Source of the DNA: CAZSBB01 sp964605235
GTDB lineage: Bacteria > Planctomycetota > Phycisphaerae > Phycisphaerales > Phycisphaeraceae
Length of the DNA: 64,000 nucleotides
Direction of reading: 5' to 3'
Assembly (NCBI GenBank): GCA_964605235.1
Contig: CAZSBB010000013.1
Location: 62,001-126,000, forward strand
The notes below the pieces were generated by a model. It had not been told where the DNA came from. It searched no databases and saw only the letters and a program-made list of their open reading frames with translations. Made by a program: the position numbers and the translations under genes. Each line of letters opens with the position of its first letter. Position 1 is the stretch's first letter. Shown in pieces: positions 7,781 through 16,984 of the stretch.

Positions 7781-9115
7781 ATGGCGTTGGGCAGGCAGGA
7801 ACCTGACAAGCCGCGCACGCGGTTGCAACTGGGCCCCGGCGGGTTGATGTTCATCGTCGTCAGCGGGTTGATCCTGGCGGTGGCGATTTACGCCAACTCC
7901 AACCTGCTCTACGGCGCATTCGGCCTGATGATCGGCGCCCTGATTGTCTCCACGGTGGTCAGTTGGCAGATGATGGGCGACGTGGCCGTCAAACGCATTC
8001 TCCCCGCCCACGGCGTGGCGAGCGAAGAGTTGGCGATCCGCTACGAATTGATTAATCACAAACGCTGGATGCCGGCTTTCGGCGTCATCATTGGGGAAAG
8101 CTGGGGGCGCGGAAGCAAGGGTTGGAAAAAGCAAGGCCCGGTGGCGGACAACCCGCGCCGGCTGCGCGGCCGCCCGTTCGGCTGGGTGCTGCACCTGGGC
8201 CCCAACCAGAAAGTCCAGGCGGAAGCCCCCTGCTGGCCGCTGCGGCGTGGGCCGTTGCGATTTGAGCGCGTGGTCGTCTCCACCAGCTTTCCCTTTGGCA
8301 TCATTCGCCGGGTGCTGGAATTCGAGCAGGCCGGCGAGGTGCTCATCTATCCCCACCTGTACCGCATCAATCGCCATGTGCTGTTTTCGCTGTCGCATGC
8401 CGACCCGCACGGCCGCAAGCGGCTGGAGCGTGCCGGGGGCACCGAGGAGTTCTTCGGCTTACGCGAATACCGGGCAGGCGACAGCCTCAAGATGATCGAC
8501 TGGAAACGCTCGGCGCGCACCGGCAAACTCGTCTCCCGGGAGATGACGCTGCCCAGCCCGCCCAAGATCATGCTGCTGCTGGACCTGCGGATGGGGGCCG
8601 TGAAGCTGCCGCCCACCGACGGCAAGCGCCAGCGCAGCAGCGCGGAGGTCGCCCGGTTGACGGAAGACGGGCAGCGTCAGCAACTGGTGTTGCTGGAACG
8701 CGCGGTCAGTCTGGCGGCATCGCTGGTTTGCGATGCGTACTTCCACGGGTACCAGGTGGGCATGACGGTGTGGGGCACGGTGTGCGTGCCGTTCCCCGTG
8801 CATCACAGCCTGCCGCACCGCACCAAGATGCTCGAAGCGCTCGCCCAACTGGACACCAGCGTGCAGATCGAAGGCCAGGCCGCCACCGCCATGGCGCCTT
8901 CGGTGATTGTGCGTGCGGAGGAAGGCCCCAGCAGCGAGGGGTACGCAGCCGGCGTGGGCTTTGGCGCGCCGATGGTGATGACCGCGTCGGAGATGGAACG
9001 CTTCGTCATCGAAATGGAAGGCGGGTCCACCGCCCTGCTGAGCAGTCGAGCGCGCCCCGAATCGCGTCGGCAGGAAATGGCCGAACGCAGCGGCGAAACG
9101 GTGGGGAGCAACTGA
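7781..9115 (+). CDS. DUF58 domain-containing protein
   Basis: This is a 444-residue protein with one or two N-terminal membrane segments (LMFIVVSGLILAVAIYA and LLYGAFGLMIGALIVSTVV). Its central DUF58 signature is FFGLREYRAGDSLKMIDWKR, followed by a von Willebrand-like strand (KIMLLLDLRMG). The start at 7781 has an excellent AGGAGG 9 bases upstream. A GTG at 7754 overlapping the previous stop is an alternative. DUF58 genes are commonly paired with MoxR ATPases and transglutaminase-like membrane proteins. Here the partner at 9119 is present and no MoxR gene is seen nearby. The C-terminal third is poorly conserved. The biochemical role is unknown. Confidence 0.88.
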   Translation: MALGRQEPDKPRTRLQLGPGGLMFIVVSGLILAVAIYANSNLLYGAFGLMIGALIVSTVVSWQMMGDVAVKRILPAHGVASEELAIRYELINHKRWMPAFGVIIGESWGRGSKGWKKQGPVADNPRRLRGRPFGWVLHLGPNQKVQAEAPCWPLRRGPLRFERVVVSTSFPFGIIRRVLEFEQAGEVLIYPHLYRINRHVLFSLSHADPHGRKRLERAGGTEEFFGLREYRAGDSLKMIDWKRSARTGKLVSREMTLPSPPKIMLLLDLRMGAVKLPPTDGKRQRSSAEVARLTEDGQRQQLVLLERAVSLAASLVCDAYFHGYQVGMTVWGTVCVPFPVHHSLPHRTKMLEALAQLDTSVQIEGQAATAMAPSVIVRAEEGPSSEGYAAGVGFGAPMVMTASEMERFVIEMEGGSTALLSSRARPESRRQEMAERSGETVGSN

Positions 9116-9118
9116 GCC

Positions 9119-11422
9119 ATGGGACTCATCTACCTCTTCCGCCGGCTGGTCTTCGTGCAGGTGCTGCTGGGCATCGTGGCGTTCTGCATCGCCGAGCAGA
9201 ATCCCGGCATGCTGCTGGTTGCCGGCGCGTTGGGCGCGCTGAGCTGGTATGTCGTGGAAGGCCCCACCGGCAAGCCGCTGCCGCAATGGATCATCATTCC
9301 CGGCGCCATCGGTTCGGTCGCCTGGCTGCTGCTGGACCTGTACTGGCAGAAGGGCCAGGTCATTCTCGCCATGGGCCACTTCACCATGTGGCTGCAGATC
9401 CTGCTGCTCTATGCCCGCAAGAGCAACCGCGAATATGGCGAAATCCTGGTGCTGAGCCTGATGCAGATGATCGGCGCCAGCGTGCTCAACACCTCGCTGG
9501 TGTACGGCCTGTTCCTGAGCATTTATGCCGTGCTGGCGCTGTTCACTCTGTTGTTGTTCCACCTGAAAATCACCAGCGATGAAGTGCTGGAGCAGAACCA
9601 GAAAGCCGCCCCCGAAGACCTGGTGCTGCCGCGTCCCAAAGCCGTGGTCGGCCCGCGCCATCGCTGGCATTTCCGCAGCCTGGCGCTGGTCATCGGCGTG
9701 TGGTGCGCCCTGATCGGCAGCGTCGTCTTCCTGCTCATTCCCCGCAGCGGTGAGTCGCACCTGAACCCGGGCCTGAGCAACCCCTACAGCCGCAATCGGC
9801 AGGCGGGCTTCAGCGAGGAAGTCACCCTCGACGGCGCCCCGCTGAGCACCGGCAGCCGCGAGGCCGTGCTCTACGTCCATCTCGTGCGCCAGGGCCTGCC
9901 CGTGGTGGACCCGCAGTACAGCTTTCTCCTGCGCGGCGCTACGCTCGATGAATACCGACCCCACGAACGCAAGTGGGTGCGCTCCCGTCGGACCGGGCAG
10001 GATGTGCAGATTCCCCTGCGCGGCGAAGTGACGCTGGCGCAGCTCGACGACGGCGCACCGACCCTGGATCTGGACGTGGTGCTGCGCCATCCCGCCCATC
10101 GCCACCTGTTCAGCTTCGCCGAGCTGCCCATCACCACCATCGCCAGCGGGCAGATCAACTCGGTCAACTTCAACACTGAAGACCAGAACCTCGCCACCAG
10201 TCAGGCGTACCGCGGCCTGCTGCGTTACGCGCTGCGCAGCCCGCTGACCCCGCCGGCAAACCTCGCCCAACGCTACGCCGAGCAAAGTCGGCATATCGAC
10301 GGCCTGACCCTCGCCACCCAGGGTGGCCGGCGCGGCCTGCGCGATGACGGTTACGCCGAGGGCTGGGCCGACGCCCGGGAACGCGAAAAACTCACCAACC
10401 TCGCCCGCCAGATCATCACTGACGCCGGACAAACCTGGCCCCTGCCGCGCCGTAAGCCGGCGGCGGAACAGGCAGCGCTCGACGCGCTGGCGGAATATCT
10501 CCGCCTCAACTACCGCTATGAATTGCTCAGCGACACCCTGGGACCTGACGAACGCCCCGTCAGCGAATTCCTCTTTACCAGCAAAGCCGGCCACTGCGAA
10601 CTCTTTGCCGCGGCGCTGGCGGCGCTGGCGCGCTGCTCCGGCCTGCCCGCCCGCCTGATCACCGGCTATCGGGTCAGCGAGTTCAACGGCATCGGCAACT
10701 ACTACGTCGTGCGCCAACGCAACGCTCACGCCTGGGCGGAGGTGGGCTTAAGCAGCGGCCAGTGGGTGCTGGTGGATCCCACCCCGCCTGACGATGTCGC
10801 CCAGGAGCACCAGCCCCAGGACACCTGGAACCTGGGACTGCGCCATCTCTACGAGCACATGGAGTACCTCTGGTCCACCACCGTCGTCGCCTACGACAGC
10901 GAATCCCAGGATGAACTGGCGGGCAACCTCCGCGCCTCGTTGCGCCAAACCCGCGACGACACCCGCTGGCTCCGCGAACTGGCGGCCTGGATCAAGGAAC
11001 TCCCCGAACGCTGGCGCCTCGACAGCATCGGCTACACCGTCATGGGCTTCATCTGCTTCTTCATCGTGCTGGGCGTCGCCAGCCTGATCCAGACCCTCCT
11101 CAACCGTCACCGCCGCCTGGTCGCCCTGCAACTGACCCGCCTGCCCCGCAAGCAGCGCAAGGCGCTGGCGCGCCGGCTCAAGTGGTATCTGCTCATGCTC
11201 GACCTGCTCGAACGTCATGGCTACATCCGCCCCAACTGGCAAAGCCCCCTGGACTTCTCCCGCGAGCTGGCGCAGGCGAATCCCCTGCGCTTTGATCCGG
11301 TGGTCGAGCTGACGGAAATCTTTTACGAAATCCGCTTCGGACACCGCGAAATGGACGAGACCCGCACCGAGCGCGTCCGCGGCCACATGCGCCAACTGGA
11401 AGCGGCCCTGGCGCGGCGCTGA
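9119..11422 (+). CDS. TgpA-like transglutaminase-domain membrane protein (DUF3488 type)
   Basis: This is a 767-residue integral membrane protein. The N-terminal part has several hydrophobic helices up to about residue 210. A periplasmic transglutaminase-like domain follows, with the catalytic triad Cys in SKAGHCELFAAAL (about 490), His in RNAHAWAEV (about 537) and Asp in WVLVDPTPP (about 551). A further membrane helix (IGYTVMGFICFFIVLGVAS) precedes a cytoplasmic C-terminal region. It starts 3 bases after the DUF58 stop. The pair resembles the DUF58/TgpA module, thought to act on cell-envelope proteins, although the substrate is unknown. Confidence 0.9.
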   Translation: MGLIYLFRRLVFVQVLLGIVAFCIAEQNPGMLLVAGALGALSWYVVEGPTGKPLPQWIIIPGAIGSVAWLLLDLYWQKGQVILAMGHFTMWLQILLLYARKSNREYGEILVLSLMQMIGASVLNTSLVYGLFLSIYAVLALFTLLLFHLKITSDEVLEQNQKAAPEDLVLPRPKAVVGPRHRWHFRSLALVIGVWCALIGSVVFLLIPRSGESHLNPGLSNPYSRNRQAGFSEEVTLDGAPLSTGSREAVLYVHLVRQGLPVVDPQYSFLLRGATLDEYRPHERKWVRSRRTGQDVQIPLRGEVTLAQLDDGAPTLDLDVVLRHPAHRHLFSFAELPITTIASGQINSVNFNTEDQNLATSQAYRGLLRYALRSPLTPPANLAQRYAEQSRHIDGLTLATQGGRRGLRDDGYAEGWADAREREKLTNLARQIITDAGQTWPLPRRKPAAEQAALDALAEYLRLNYRYELLSDTLGPDERPVSEFLFTSKAGHCELFAAALAALARCSGLPARLITGYRVSEFNGIGNYYVVRQRNAHAWAEVGLSSGQWVLVDPTPPDDVAQEHQPQDTWNLGLRHLYEHMEYLWSTTVVAYDSESQDELAGNLRASLRQTRDDTRWLRELAAWIKELPERWRLDSIGYTVMGFICFFIVLGVASLIQTLLNRHRRLVALQLTRLPRKQRKALARRLKWYLLMLDLLERHGYIRPNWQSPLDFSRELAQANPLRFDPVVELTEIFYEIRFGHREMDETRTERVRGHMRQLEAALARR

Positions 11423-11446
11423 GGCCGCTGCCCGGAGGTTCCCGTC

Positions 11447-13543
11447 GTGTCGACTGATCGTTCATCATCACCGCCCCCCGCCCGACCGGCCGCGCCGAGC
11501 GCCAGCGATCCGTATGAACTCAATCCCACCGCCCACGACAGCCCGCCGCTGCCTCCCGCCGCGGATCCCGGCCGGGCGCTGCTGGGCGCGCGGGCGCCGG
11601 CGCCGCGTGCCGCCGCTGGTCCCACCCGCTTCACGCCTCCGCCACGCCCCGGCGGTTGGCTCAGCGCCTGGGCGCTGCTGCTGATCACCATGCTCGCGGC
11701 GGTGCCCGCCATCGCCATTGATCTGCTGCAGGCGATCGTCACCAATCCGCGCGAAGCCCAGACCATCGCCTGCGCCATGGAAACCGCGCAGCGTCAGCGC
11801 ATCCTCGCCTCGGCGGGTGGTTTCTTCCGCGCTGAGCAAATGGTGCCGCACCTGCATCAGGAGCCGCGCTACGACCTGCCCCCCGGCGCCATCTGGCTCC
11901 AGATGCTGGCGTTTGCCGGACTCGACCACCCCGGCGCCACCGTCGAACGCTACATCATTCACGCCCGCCTGGCGGCGCTGGTGATGGCCTTGCTCGCGCT
12001 GGGCGGCGTGTTCTGGATCGGTCATTCCATCGGCCGCAGCCAGACCGCCGCGTTTGCCGCCCTGATCACCGCCGCCAATCCGCTCTTTGTCAGCAGCGCC
12101 CGGCTGGCGACCCCCGACATCTTCCACCTCGGCTGGGCGATGCTCGCCATCGGCGGCGCCGCCTGGGCGATTCGCCCGCTACGCCCCCTGCCGTCCACCG
12201 AGCGGCAATTCATCGGCTGGATCACCTGCGGCCTGGCGCTGGGCTTCGCCACCCTGACCGCCGGCCCGGTGACGCTCGCCACCATCGTCGCCCCCATCTT
12301 CGTGCTCATCGTGCTCTGTCCCGATCGCGTCAGCCATCTCATCGGCCTGCTGGCGGCGCTGCTCATCGGCGTCCTGCTGGCGATGCCCTGGCTGCTCTAC
12401 GGCCACGAGCACGACCCCCACGCCTGGGAAGCCTGGATTCGCCTGATCCTGCCCGTGCAGCCACTCGATGGCGGCAGCTTGCTCGAGCGCCTGCGCGATG
12501 AGGGGACGCACTTCGCCCTCAGTTACCTGCCCTGGACACTGTGGCTGCCCGTGCTGCTGATTCAACCGCTGAGCGCCTCCAGTTCGGGCGTGCGCATCAA
12601 CCTGTTCCTCGGCTGGTCGTGGATGCTCGTGCTCGCGCTGCTGCTGTTGCCCATGCCCGGAGAAAACGGCAACCATCAACTGCTGATGCTGGCGCCGGCG
12701 GCATCCATCTTCATCGCCCACTGCTTTTATCACTTCTCCGAGCTCGCCGCCGCCGGCCGCTATCCACGCACCTGGCGCTGGATGCGCTGGGTGCATCTGC
12801 TGCTGATCACCCTGATGACCGGCGCGACACCCTGGCTGGTGGTCGCCCAGCGCACGCTGGTGGAGCAGGGCCTGTTGCCGCGCCCGCTGGTGGTGAACCC
12901 TGGGTGGATGATGCTGGGCGCGGTGACCGCCTGTCTGCTGCTGATCATGGTGCTCAGTGTGCAGGGCGTGCTCAAGCATTACCCCGCGCGGGCGCTGATC
13001 TGCTGGGCGATGTGGAACCTGGCGCTGATGACCGCCTTCGCCTTGCCGTACAGCCGCGCCAATGAGCATGGCCTGATCGTGCGCGAGGAGGCTCAGCGTC
13101 TGCAGCGGCTGCTGGCGGGCGCTGACGCCTACTGGCTGCTGCGCGATGTGGACCCGCAGCCGATTGATCCGGTGGTCAGCCTGTACCTGAACCGTCCCGC
13201 GCCGGGGCTGGCGCTGTCGCGCGTGGGCAGCGTGGTCAGTCAAGGCGCCGCGCAGGCGGAGCCCCGCCCGTTGCTGCTGGTGGGCGCCCGGGATTTGAAG
13301 CCCAGTGCTGATTTTGTCGCTCTGGGCGAGTTGCCCAGTTCGCGGCTGGTCATCTGGCGGTACAATCCCCGCCCCGCGCCGGACCCCGCCCCCGCTGCCG
13401 CCCCGGAGGAGACCATTGCTCCCGCCGGAGAAGCGTCGCCGCCTGAACCCGCCGCGAAGTCTTCGACCGCCCCCTTGTCCTCATCCCCGGAGCTGGAAAC
13501 CTCGCCCGCCGTTCCCGCTGCCGCACCGGATACCTCACCATGA
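11447..13543 (+). CDS. GT39/ArnT-like integral membrane glycosyltransferase
   Basis: This 698-residue polytopic protein has about a dozen hydrophobic helices and resembles the GT-C (GT39/ArnT/PMT) superfamily. The first extracytoplasmic loop after helix 1 contains an acidic pair in a typical position (EPRYDLPPGAIWLQ). Such enzymes transfer sugars from undecaprenyl-phosphate donors to envelope acceptors. The GTG start at 11447 is preceded by a CGGAGG. The N-terminal 60 residues and the C-terminal 70 residues are Pro/Ala-rich and disordered-looking. The next two genes (GT2 and LAB_N protein) supply the expected partners: synthesis of the lipid-linked sugar and possibly its flipping. Confidence 0.75.
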   Translation: MSTDRSSSPPPARPAAPSASDPYELNPTAHDSPPLPPAADPGRALLGARAPAPRAAAGPTRFTPPPRPGGWLSAWALLLITMLAAVPAIAIDLLQAIVTNPREAQTIACAMETAQRQRILASAGGFFRAEQMVPHLHQEPRYDLPPGAIWLQMLAFAGLDHPGATVERYIIHARLAALVMALLALGGVFWIGHSIGRSQTAAFAALITAANPLFVSSARLATPDIFHLGWAMLAIGGAAWAIRPLRPLPSTERQFIGWITCGLALGFATLTAGPVTLATIVAPIFVLIVLCPDRVSHLIGLLAALLIGVLLAMPWLLYGHEHDPHAWEAWIRLILPVQPLDGGSLLERLRDEGTHFALSYLPWTLWLPVLLIQPLSASSSGVRINLFLGWSWMLVLALLLLPMPGENGNHQLLMLAPAASIFIAHCFYHFSELAAAGRYPRTWRWMRWVHLLLITLMTGATPWLVVAQRTLVEQGLLPRPLVVNPGWMMLGAVTACLLLIMVLSVQGVLKHYPARALICWAMWNLALMTAFALPYSRANEHGLIVREEAQRLQRLLAGADAYWLLRDVDPQPIDPVVSLYLNRPAPGLALSRVGSVVSQGAAQAEPRPLLLVGARDLKPSADFVALGELPSSRLVIWRYNPRPAPDPAPAAAPEETIAPAGEASPPEPAAKSSTAPLSSSPELETSPAVPAAAPDTSP

Positions 13544-14325
13544 CCGATGCTTCGTCAACTGTCCCGCCCGCCGCACCGCCGGTGCTGTCGATTGTGGTTC
13601 CCGCGCTCAACGAGGAAGACAACGTCGGCCCCCTGGTCGACGAAGTCCAGCAAACCCTCGACCCGGCGGGGATCACCTTCGAACTGATCATCGTGGACGA
13701 CGGCTCCACCGACGCCACCCTGCCGCGCCTGCGTGAACTGGCGCAGTCGCGTCCCTGGCTGCGCGTGCTGCACCGCGCGCAACCGCGCGGCCAGAGCAGC
13801 GCCATGGCGGCAGGGGTCCGCGCGGCGTGCGGCAAATGCGTGGCGTTTCTCGATGCCGACCTGCAAAACGATCCGGCGGACCTGCCCAGGATGCTCGCCC
13901 GCTACGACGCCGGCGACGCCGACCTGGTGCAGGGCGACCGCTCGCACAACCGCCGTGATACGCCGATCCGTCGCCTGAGCAGTTGGGTCGGCCGAACCGC
14001 CCGGCGGTTGATCCTCGCCGACACCGTACGCGACACCGGCTGCTCCAGCCGCGTGCTCCGCGCCGACTTCGCCAAACAACTGCCCCTGCAGTTCAAAGGC
14101 ATGCACCGCTTCATCCCCGCCTACACCCGCATGCTTGGCGGGCGCATCGTGGAGGTGCCGGTCAACCATCGCCCGCGCATCGCCGGCGTCGCCAAGTATG
14201 GCATGCTCAACCGCGCCTTCGTGGGCCTGATCGATTGCTTCGCTATGCGCTGGATGAACAAACGCCACCGCGACACCCGCGTCACGGAAATCACCCCGAC
14301 CCCCTTCCCTGAGCATTCCGCATGA
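13540..14325 (+). CDS. Glycosyltransferase family 2 (DPM1/ArnC-like)
   Basis: This 261-residue GT-A enzyme probably makes a polyprenyl-phosphate sugar at the cytoplasmic face. Motifs visible are LSIVVPALNEEDNVGPLVDE (nucleotide-binding strand), LIIVDDGSTD and AFLDADLQNDPADLP (the DAD/DXD region). GMHRFIPAYTRMLGGRIVEV and RIAGVAKYGML are characteristic of dolichol-phosphate mannosyltransferase-like members. There are no C-terminal membrane helices. Its ATG overlaps the stop of the GT39-like gene (ATGA), and its stop overlaps the next gene in the same way. Confidence 0.9.
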   Translation: MTDASSTVPPAAPPVLSIVVPALNEEDNVGPLVDEVQQTLDPAGITFELIIVDDGSTDATLPRLRELAQSRPWLRVLHRAQPRGQSSAMAAGVRAACGKCVAFLDADLQNDPADLPRMLARYDAGDADLVQGDRSHNRRDTPIRRLSSWVGRTARRLILADTVRDTGCSSRVLRADFAKQLPLQFKGMHRFIPAYTRMLGGRIVEVPVNHRPRIAGVAKYGMLNRAFVGLIDCFAMRWMNKRHRDTRVTEITPTPFPEHSA

Positions 14326-14876
14326 CTCCTCCGCGCCTCTGCCTCCTGCTGACCCTCCTGGCCGCCCTGCTGGCGCCATCACCCGCTTGCGCCTCTGCAT
14401 CCGACATGACCATCCGCAACGAACCGACTCACGCCCGGCAGGTCATGCTGCACCGCAATGACGCCGGCGCGCTGGAGTACGTGGTCACCTGGAACGATCA
14501 GCGTGTCGAAACCTACAGCCCCGAGGCCTTCGCCCAGCTCATTCATGATGACCAGCAGCAGCGCAGCGGCATCTTCGCGTTCCTGAACATCACCAGCCCC
14601 ATCGGCATGGCGTGGGTCGGGCTGGGTTTGCTGGGGCAAATCCTCTTCACCGGCCGGATGGTCCTGCAATGGCTCGTCAGCGAACGCGCCAAGCAGTCCA
14701 CCGTGCCCGTTGCGTTCTGGTGGATGAGTCTGCTGGGCGCCAGCATGTTGATCGTCTACTTCATCTGGCGCCGCGATGCCGTGGGCGTGCTGGGCCAGGC
14801 GACCGGCTGGTTCATTTACGTACGCAACCTGATGCTGATCTACGGCCGGCACGGCCGGGCCGCGCGGGAGAAATGA
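14322..14876 (+). CDS. Lipid-A-disaccharide synthase N-terminal-like (LAB_N) membrane protein
   Basis: This 184-residue protein has a cleavable-looking signal peptide (LLLTLLAALLAPSPACASA), an exported soluble stretch (about 30-80) and a C-terminal LAB_N domain with three hydrophobic helices. The diagnostic block is GLLGQILFTGRMVLQWLVSE, followed by VAFWWMSLLGASMLIVYFIW. LAB_N proteins resemble small multidrug-resistance-type (EmrE/ArnE-like) units and often sit beside GT2 and GT39 genes, where a role in flipping or handling the lipid-linked sugar has been proposed. The gene is overlapped on both sides by ATGA junctions. Confidence 0.88.
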   Translation: MTPPRLCLLLTLLAALLAPSPACASASDMTIRNEPTHARQVMLHRNDAGALEYVVTWNDQRVETYSPEAFAQLIHDDQQQRSGIFAFLNITSPIGMAWVGLGLLGQILFTGRMVLQWLVSERAKQSTVPVAFWWMSLLGASMLIVYFIWRRDAVGVLGQATGWFIYVRNLMLIYGRHGRAAREK

Positions 14877-15922
14877 CCCTCATGCCCGGCGTGCTGCGCA
14901 TGCTTGACGCCAACGCCAACCGCGCCCGCGAAGCCCTGCGCGTGCTGGAGGAAGCCGCGCGCTTCGGCCTGGATGACGCGAACCTGTCCAGCGGCATCAA
15001 GTCCCTGCGGCATGACCTGGCTGCAGCGCTGGCGCTGATCCCCGCACTGCTGGAAAACCGCAACACGCCCGGCGATGTCGGCACGACGATCCATACTCCG
15101 CAGGAATACCAGCGTTCCTCCGTGCATGCCGTCGCCAGCGCCGCCGGAAAACGCTTGTCCGAAGCCCTGCGGGCGCTGGAGGAGTACGCCAAGGTGCTGC
15201 CCCCCACGCAGGCCGCCGCCGCGCCGCTGCTCGAACAACTGCGCTACCGTGGCTACGACGTGGAACAACGCCTGCTGCGGGTGCTGTGTCCCGGCGTGCG
15301 TCAGCAATGGCGGCTGTGCGTGCTGCTGAGCGCCGAGCTGTGTCCCCAGGGCGACTGGCGCACCGTCGCCCAGGCAGCGCTGCGCGGCGGAGCCGATTGC
15401 CTGCAACTGCGGGAAAAGCACCTGGACGCCGGCGAACTATTGACCCGGGCCCGGGAGTTGGCAACGCTGTGTCACGCCCACGGCGCGAGCTTGATTGTCA
15501 ATGATCGGCCGGACGTCGCCCTGCTGGCGGGCGCCGATGGCGTGCACCTCGGGCAGACGGACCTGCCCTGCCGGGAGGCGCGCAAGCTGGTGGGCGGGCA
15601 ACTGCTGATCGGCGTCAGCACGAGCCAGCTCGCGCAGGCGCAGCAGGCACAGGCGGATGGCGCGGACTACTGCGGGGTCGGGCCGATGTTTCCCACCACG
15701 ACCAAGCACAAGGACGTGATCGTCGGGCCGCAGTACCTGCGGGAATATGTGACGTGGAACCAGCTCCCGCATCTGGCGATCGGCGGCATCGATGGCTCCC
15801 GCGTGGGGGAACTGGTTGCCGCCGGGGCGCGCGGCATTGCCGTCAGCAGCGCGGTGTGTCGCGCAGCCGACCCGCAGCAAACCGTCGCCGCGCTGCTGGC
15901 GCAGTTGCCCCCCGCCGACTGA
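14873..15922 (+). CDS. thiE: Thiamine-phosphate synthase with N-terminal ThiD2 domain
   Basis: This 349-residue fusion acts in thiamine synthesis. Residues 1-140 match the ThiD2 domain (LDANANRAREALRVLEEAAR, HTPQEYQRSSVHAV and LSEALRALEEYAKV), described as an alternative HMP-phosphate kinase. Residues 145-349 are ThiE, which joins HMP-pyrophosphate with thiazole phosphate. ThiE motifs are LQLREKHLDAGEL, LIVNDRPDVALLAGADGVHL, YCGVGPMFPTTTKH and LAIGGIDG. The start overlaps the LAB_N stop (ATGA); the ATG at 14882 is an alternative. The single protein would cover two consecutive steps. It is the last gene of the operon that begins with scpB. Confidence 0.93.
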   Translation: MTLMPGVLRMLDANANRAREALRVLEEAARFGLDDANLSSGIKSLRHDLAAALALIPALLENRNTPGDVGTTIHTPQEYQRSSVHAVASAAGKRLSEALRALEEYAKVLPPTQAAAAPLLEQLRYRGYDVEQRLLRVLCPGVRQQWRLCVLLSAELCPQGDWRTVAQAALRGGADCLQLREKHLDAGELLTRARELATLCHAHGASLIVNDRPDVALLAGADGVHLGQTDLPCREARKLVGGQLLIGVSTSQLAQAQQAQADGADYCGVGPMFPTTTKHKDVIVGPQYLREYVTWNQLPHLAIGGIDGSRVGELVAAGARGIAVSSAVCRAADPQQTVAALLAQLPPAD

Positions 15923-15925
15923 CGC

Positions 15926-16924
15926 TCAGCGCGACCAGCTCAAACCCGGGCCATTGACCACCGGCTGATTGCGGTGCGGCTTGTACACCAGCGGCGTCGT
16001 CAGCTCATCAATCTTCGCCGTCAGCGCAGCATCCAGCGGGCGGTCGGCGATCGCATACATCGGGCTGTAGTGCTCCGGCTTCGATCCCCCCAGCAGAATC
16101 GTCGTCGCCTCCGGCTTGCTGAGCAGCCACTGGATCGCCAACTGCGGCAAGCTGACGCCGGTGTCCTGCGCCATCTGCTTGAGCGCGTCGAGCAGGTCAT
16201 GGGTCAGATCGCTTTCATGCACCGCGCGCATCTTGGCGCCCCACTTGACCACGCGGCTGTCGGCGGGCGGCTCGATGCCGCGCTGGTACTTGCCGCTGAG
16301 CACCCCTCCGCACAAGGGCGAATACACCATGGTCGCCACGGCAAAGCGCCGACAGAACGCGGCGGCTTCCAGTTCAAACGGACGATCCAGCGCGTTGTAG
16401 CACACCTGGTAGCTGGTCAGCGGCTCCCAGCCGTGCTGACCGCAGAGGCCCTGGTAGTGCGCCATCTGCCAGGCGTAATGGTTGGAGACGCCCCAGTAGC
16501 GCACCTTGCCGCGGCGCACCAGTTGATCGAGCGTGCTGAGGGTTTCCTCGGGCGGCGTCACGTCGTCGGGGTGATGCAGTTGGTAGAGGTCGACATAATC
16601 CGTGCCCAACTGGCGCAGGCTGTGGTCGATGCTGTGCAGGATGTTGAGGCGACTGTTGTTGCCCAGCTTGCCGTCGAGCAGTCGGCGTTTGAAAACTTTG
16701 GTCGCCAGAAAAATCCGCTCGCGCCGGCCGGGCAGGAACTGGCCCACCACGCTTTCCGATTGCCCATAGCTCTCGGCGGTGTCGAACAGGTTGACGCCCT
16801 GCTCCAGCGCTTCGGCCATGACGCGCTGGGCGTCGTCAGGATTGATCTGATTGCCAAAGCCCATGGTGCCCAGGCTCAGGCGCGAGACGCTGAAACCGGT
16901 GTGGCCAAATGGTACGTACAACAT
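15926..16924 (-). CDS. Aldo/keto reductase
   Basis: This is a 332-residue NADPH-dependent aldo/keto reductase of the YghZ/voltage-gated potassium channel beta-subunit type. Visible motifs are SLGTMGFGNQ near the N-terminus, NLFDTAESYGQSESVVGQFL (catalytic Asp and Tyr), LATKVF (catalytic Lys), DLYQLHHPD (catalytic His) and a C-terminal cofactor loop (TTILLGGSKPEHY). A GGAG 7 bases before the ATG supports the start. It is convergent with thiE, with 3 bases between the stops. The physiological substrate is unknown. Confidence 0.88.
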   Translation of the reverse strand: MLYVPFGHTGFSVSRLSLGTMGFGNQINPDDAQRVMAEALEQGVNLFDTAESYGQSESVVGQFLPGRRERIFLATKVFKRRLLDGKLGNNSRLNILHSIDHSLRQLGTDYVDLYQLHHPDDVTPPEETLSTLDQLVRRGKVRYWGVSNHYAWQMAHYQGLCGQHGWEPLTSYQVCYNALDRPFELEAAAFCRRFAVATMVYSPLCGGVLSGKYQRGIEPPADSRVVKWGAKMRAVHESDLTHDLLDALKQMAQDTGVSLPQLAIQWLLSKPEATTILLGGSKPEHYSPMYAIADRPLDAALTAKIDELTTPLVYKPHRNQPVVNGPGLSWSR

Positions 16925-16984
16925 GCGCTAGCTCCAAAAGAAATGACTGGCGCAGTTGTAGCGGGATTCCCCGGCCGGTTCCAG

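Noticed and set aside
8459..10729. Minus-strand ORF of 756 codons
   Set aside because: It is a shadow of the DUF58 and transglutaminase genes, whose frames carry clear family motifs.
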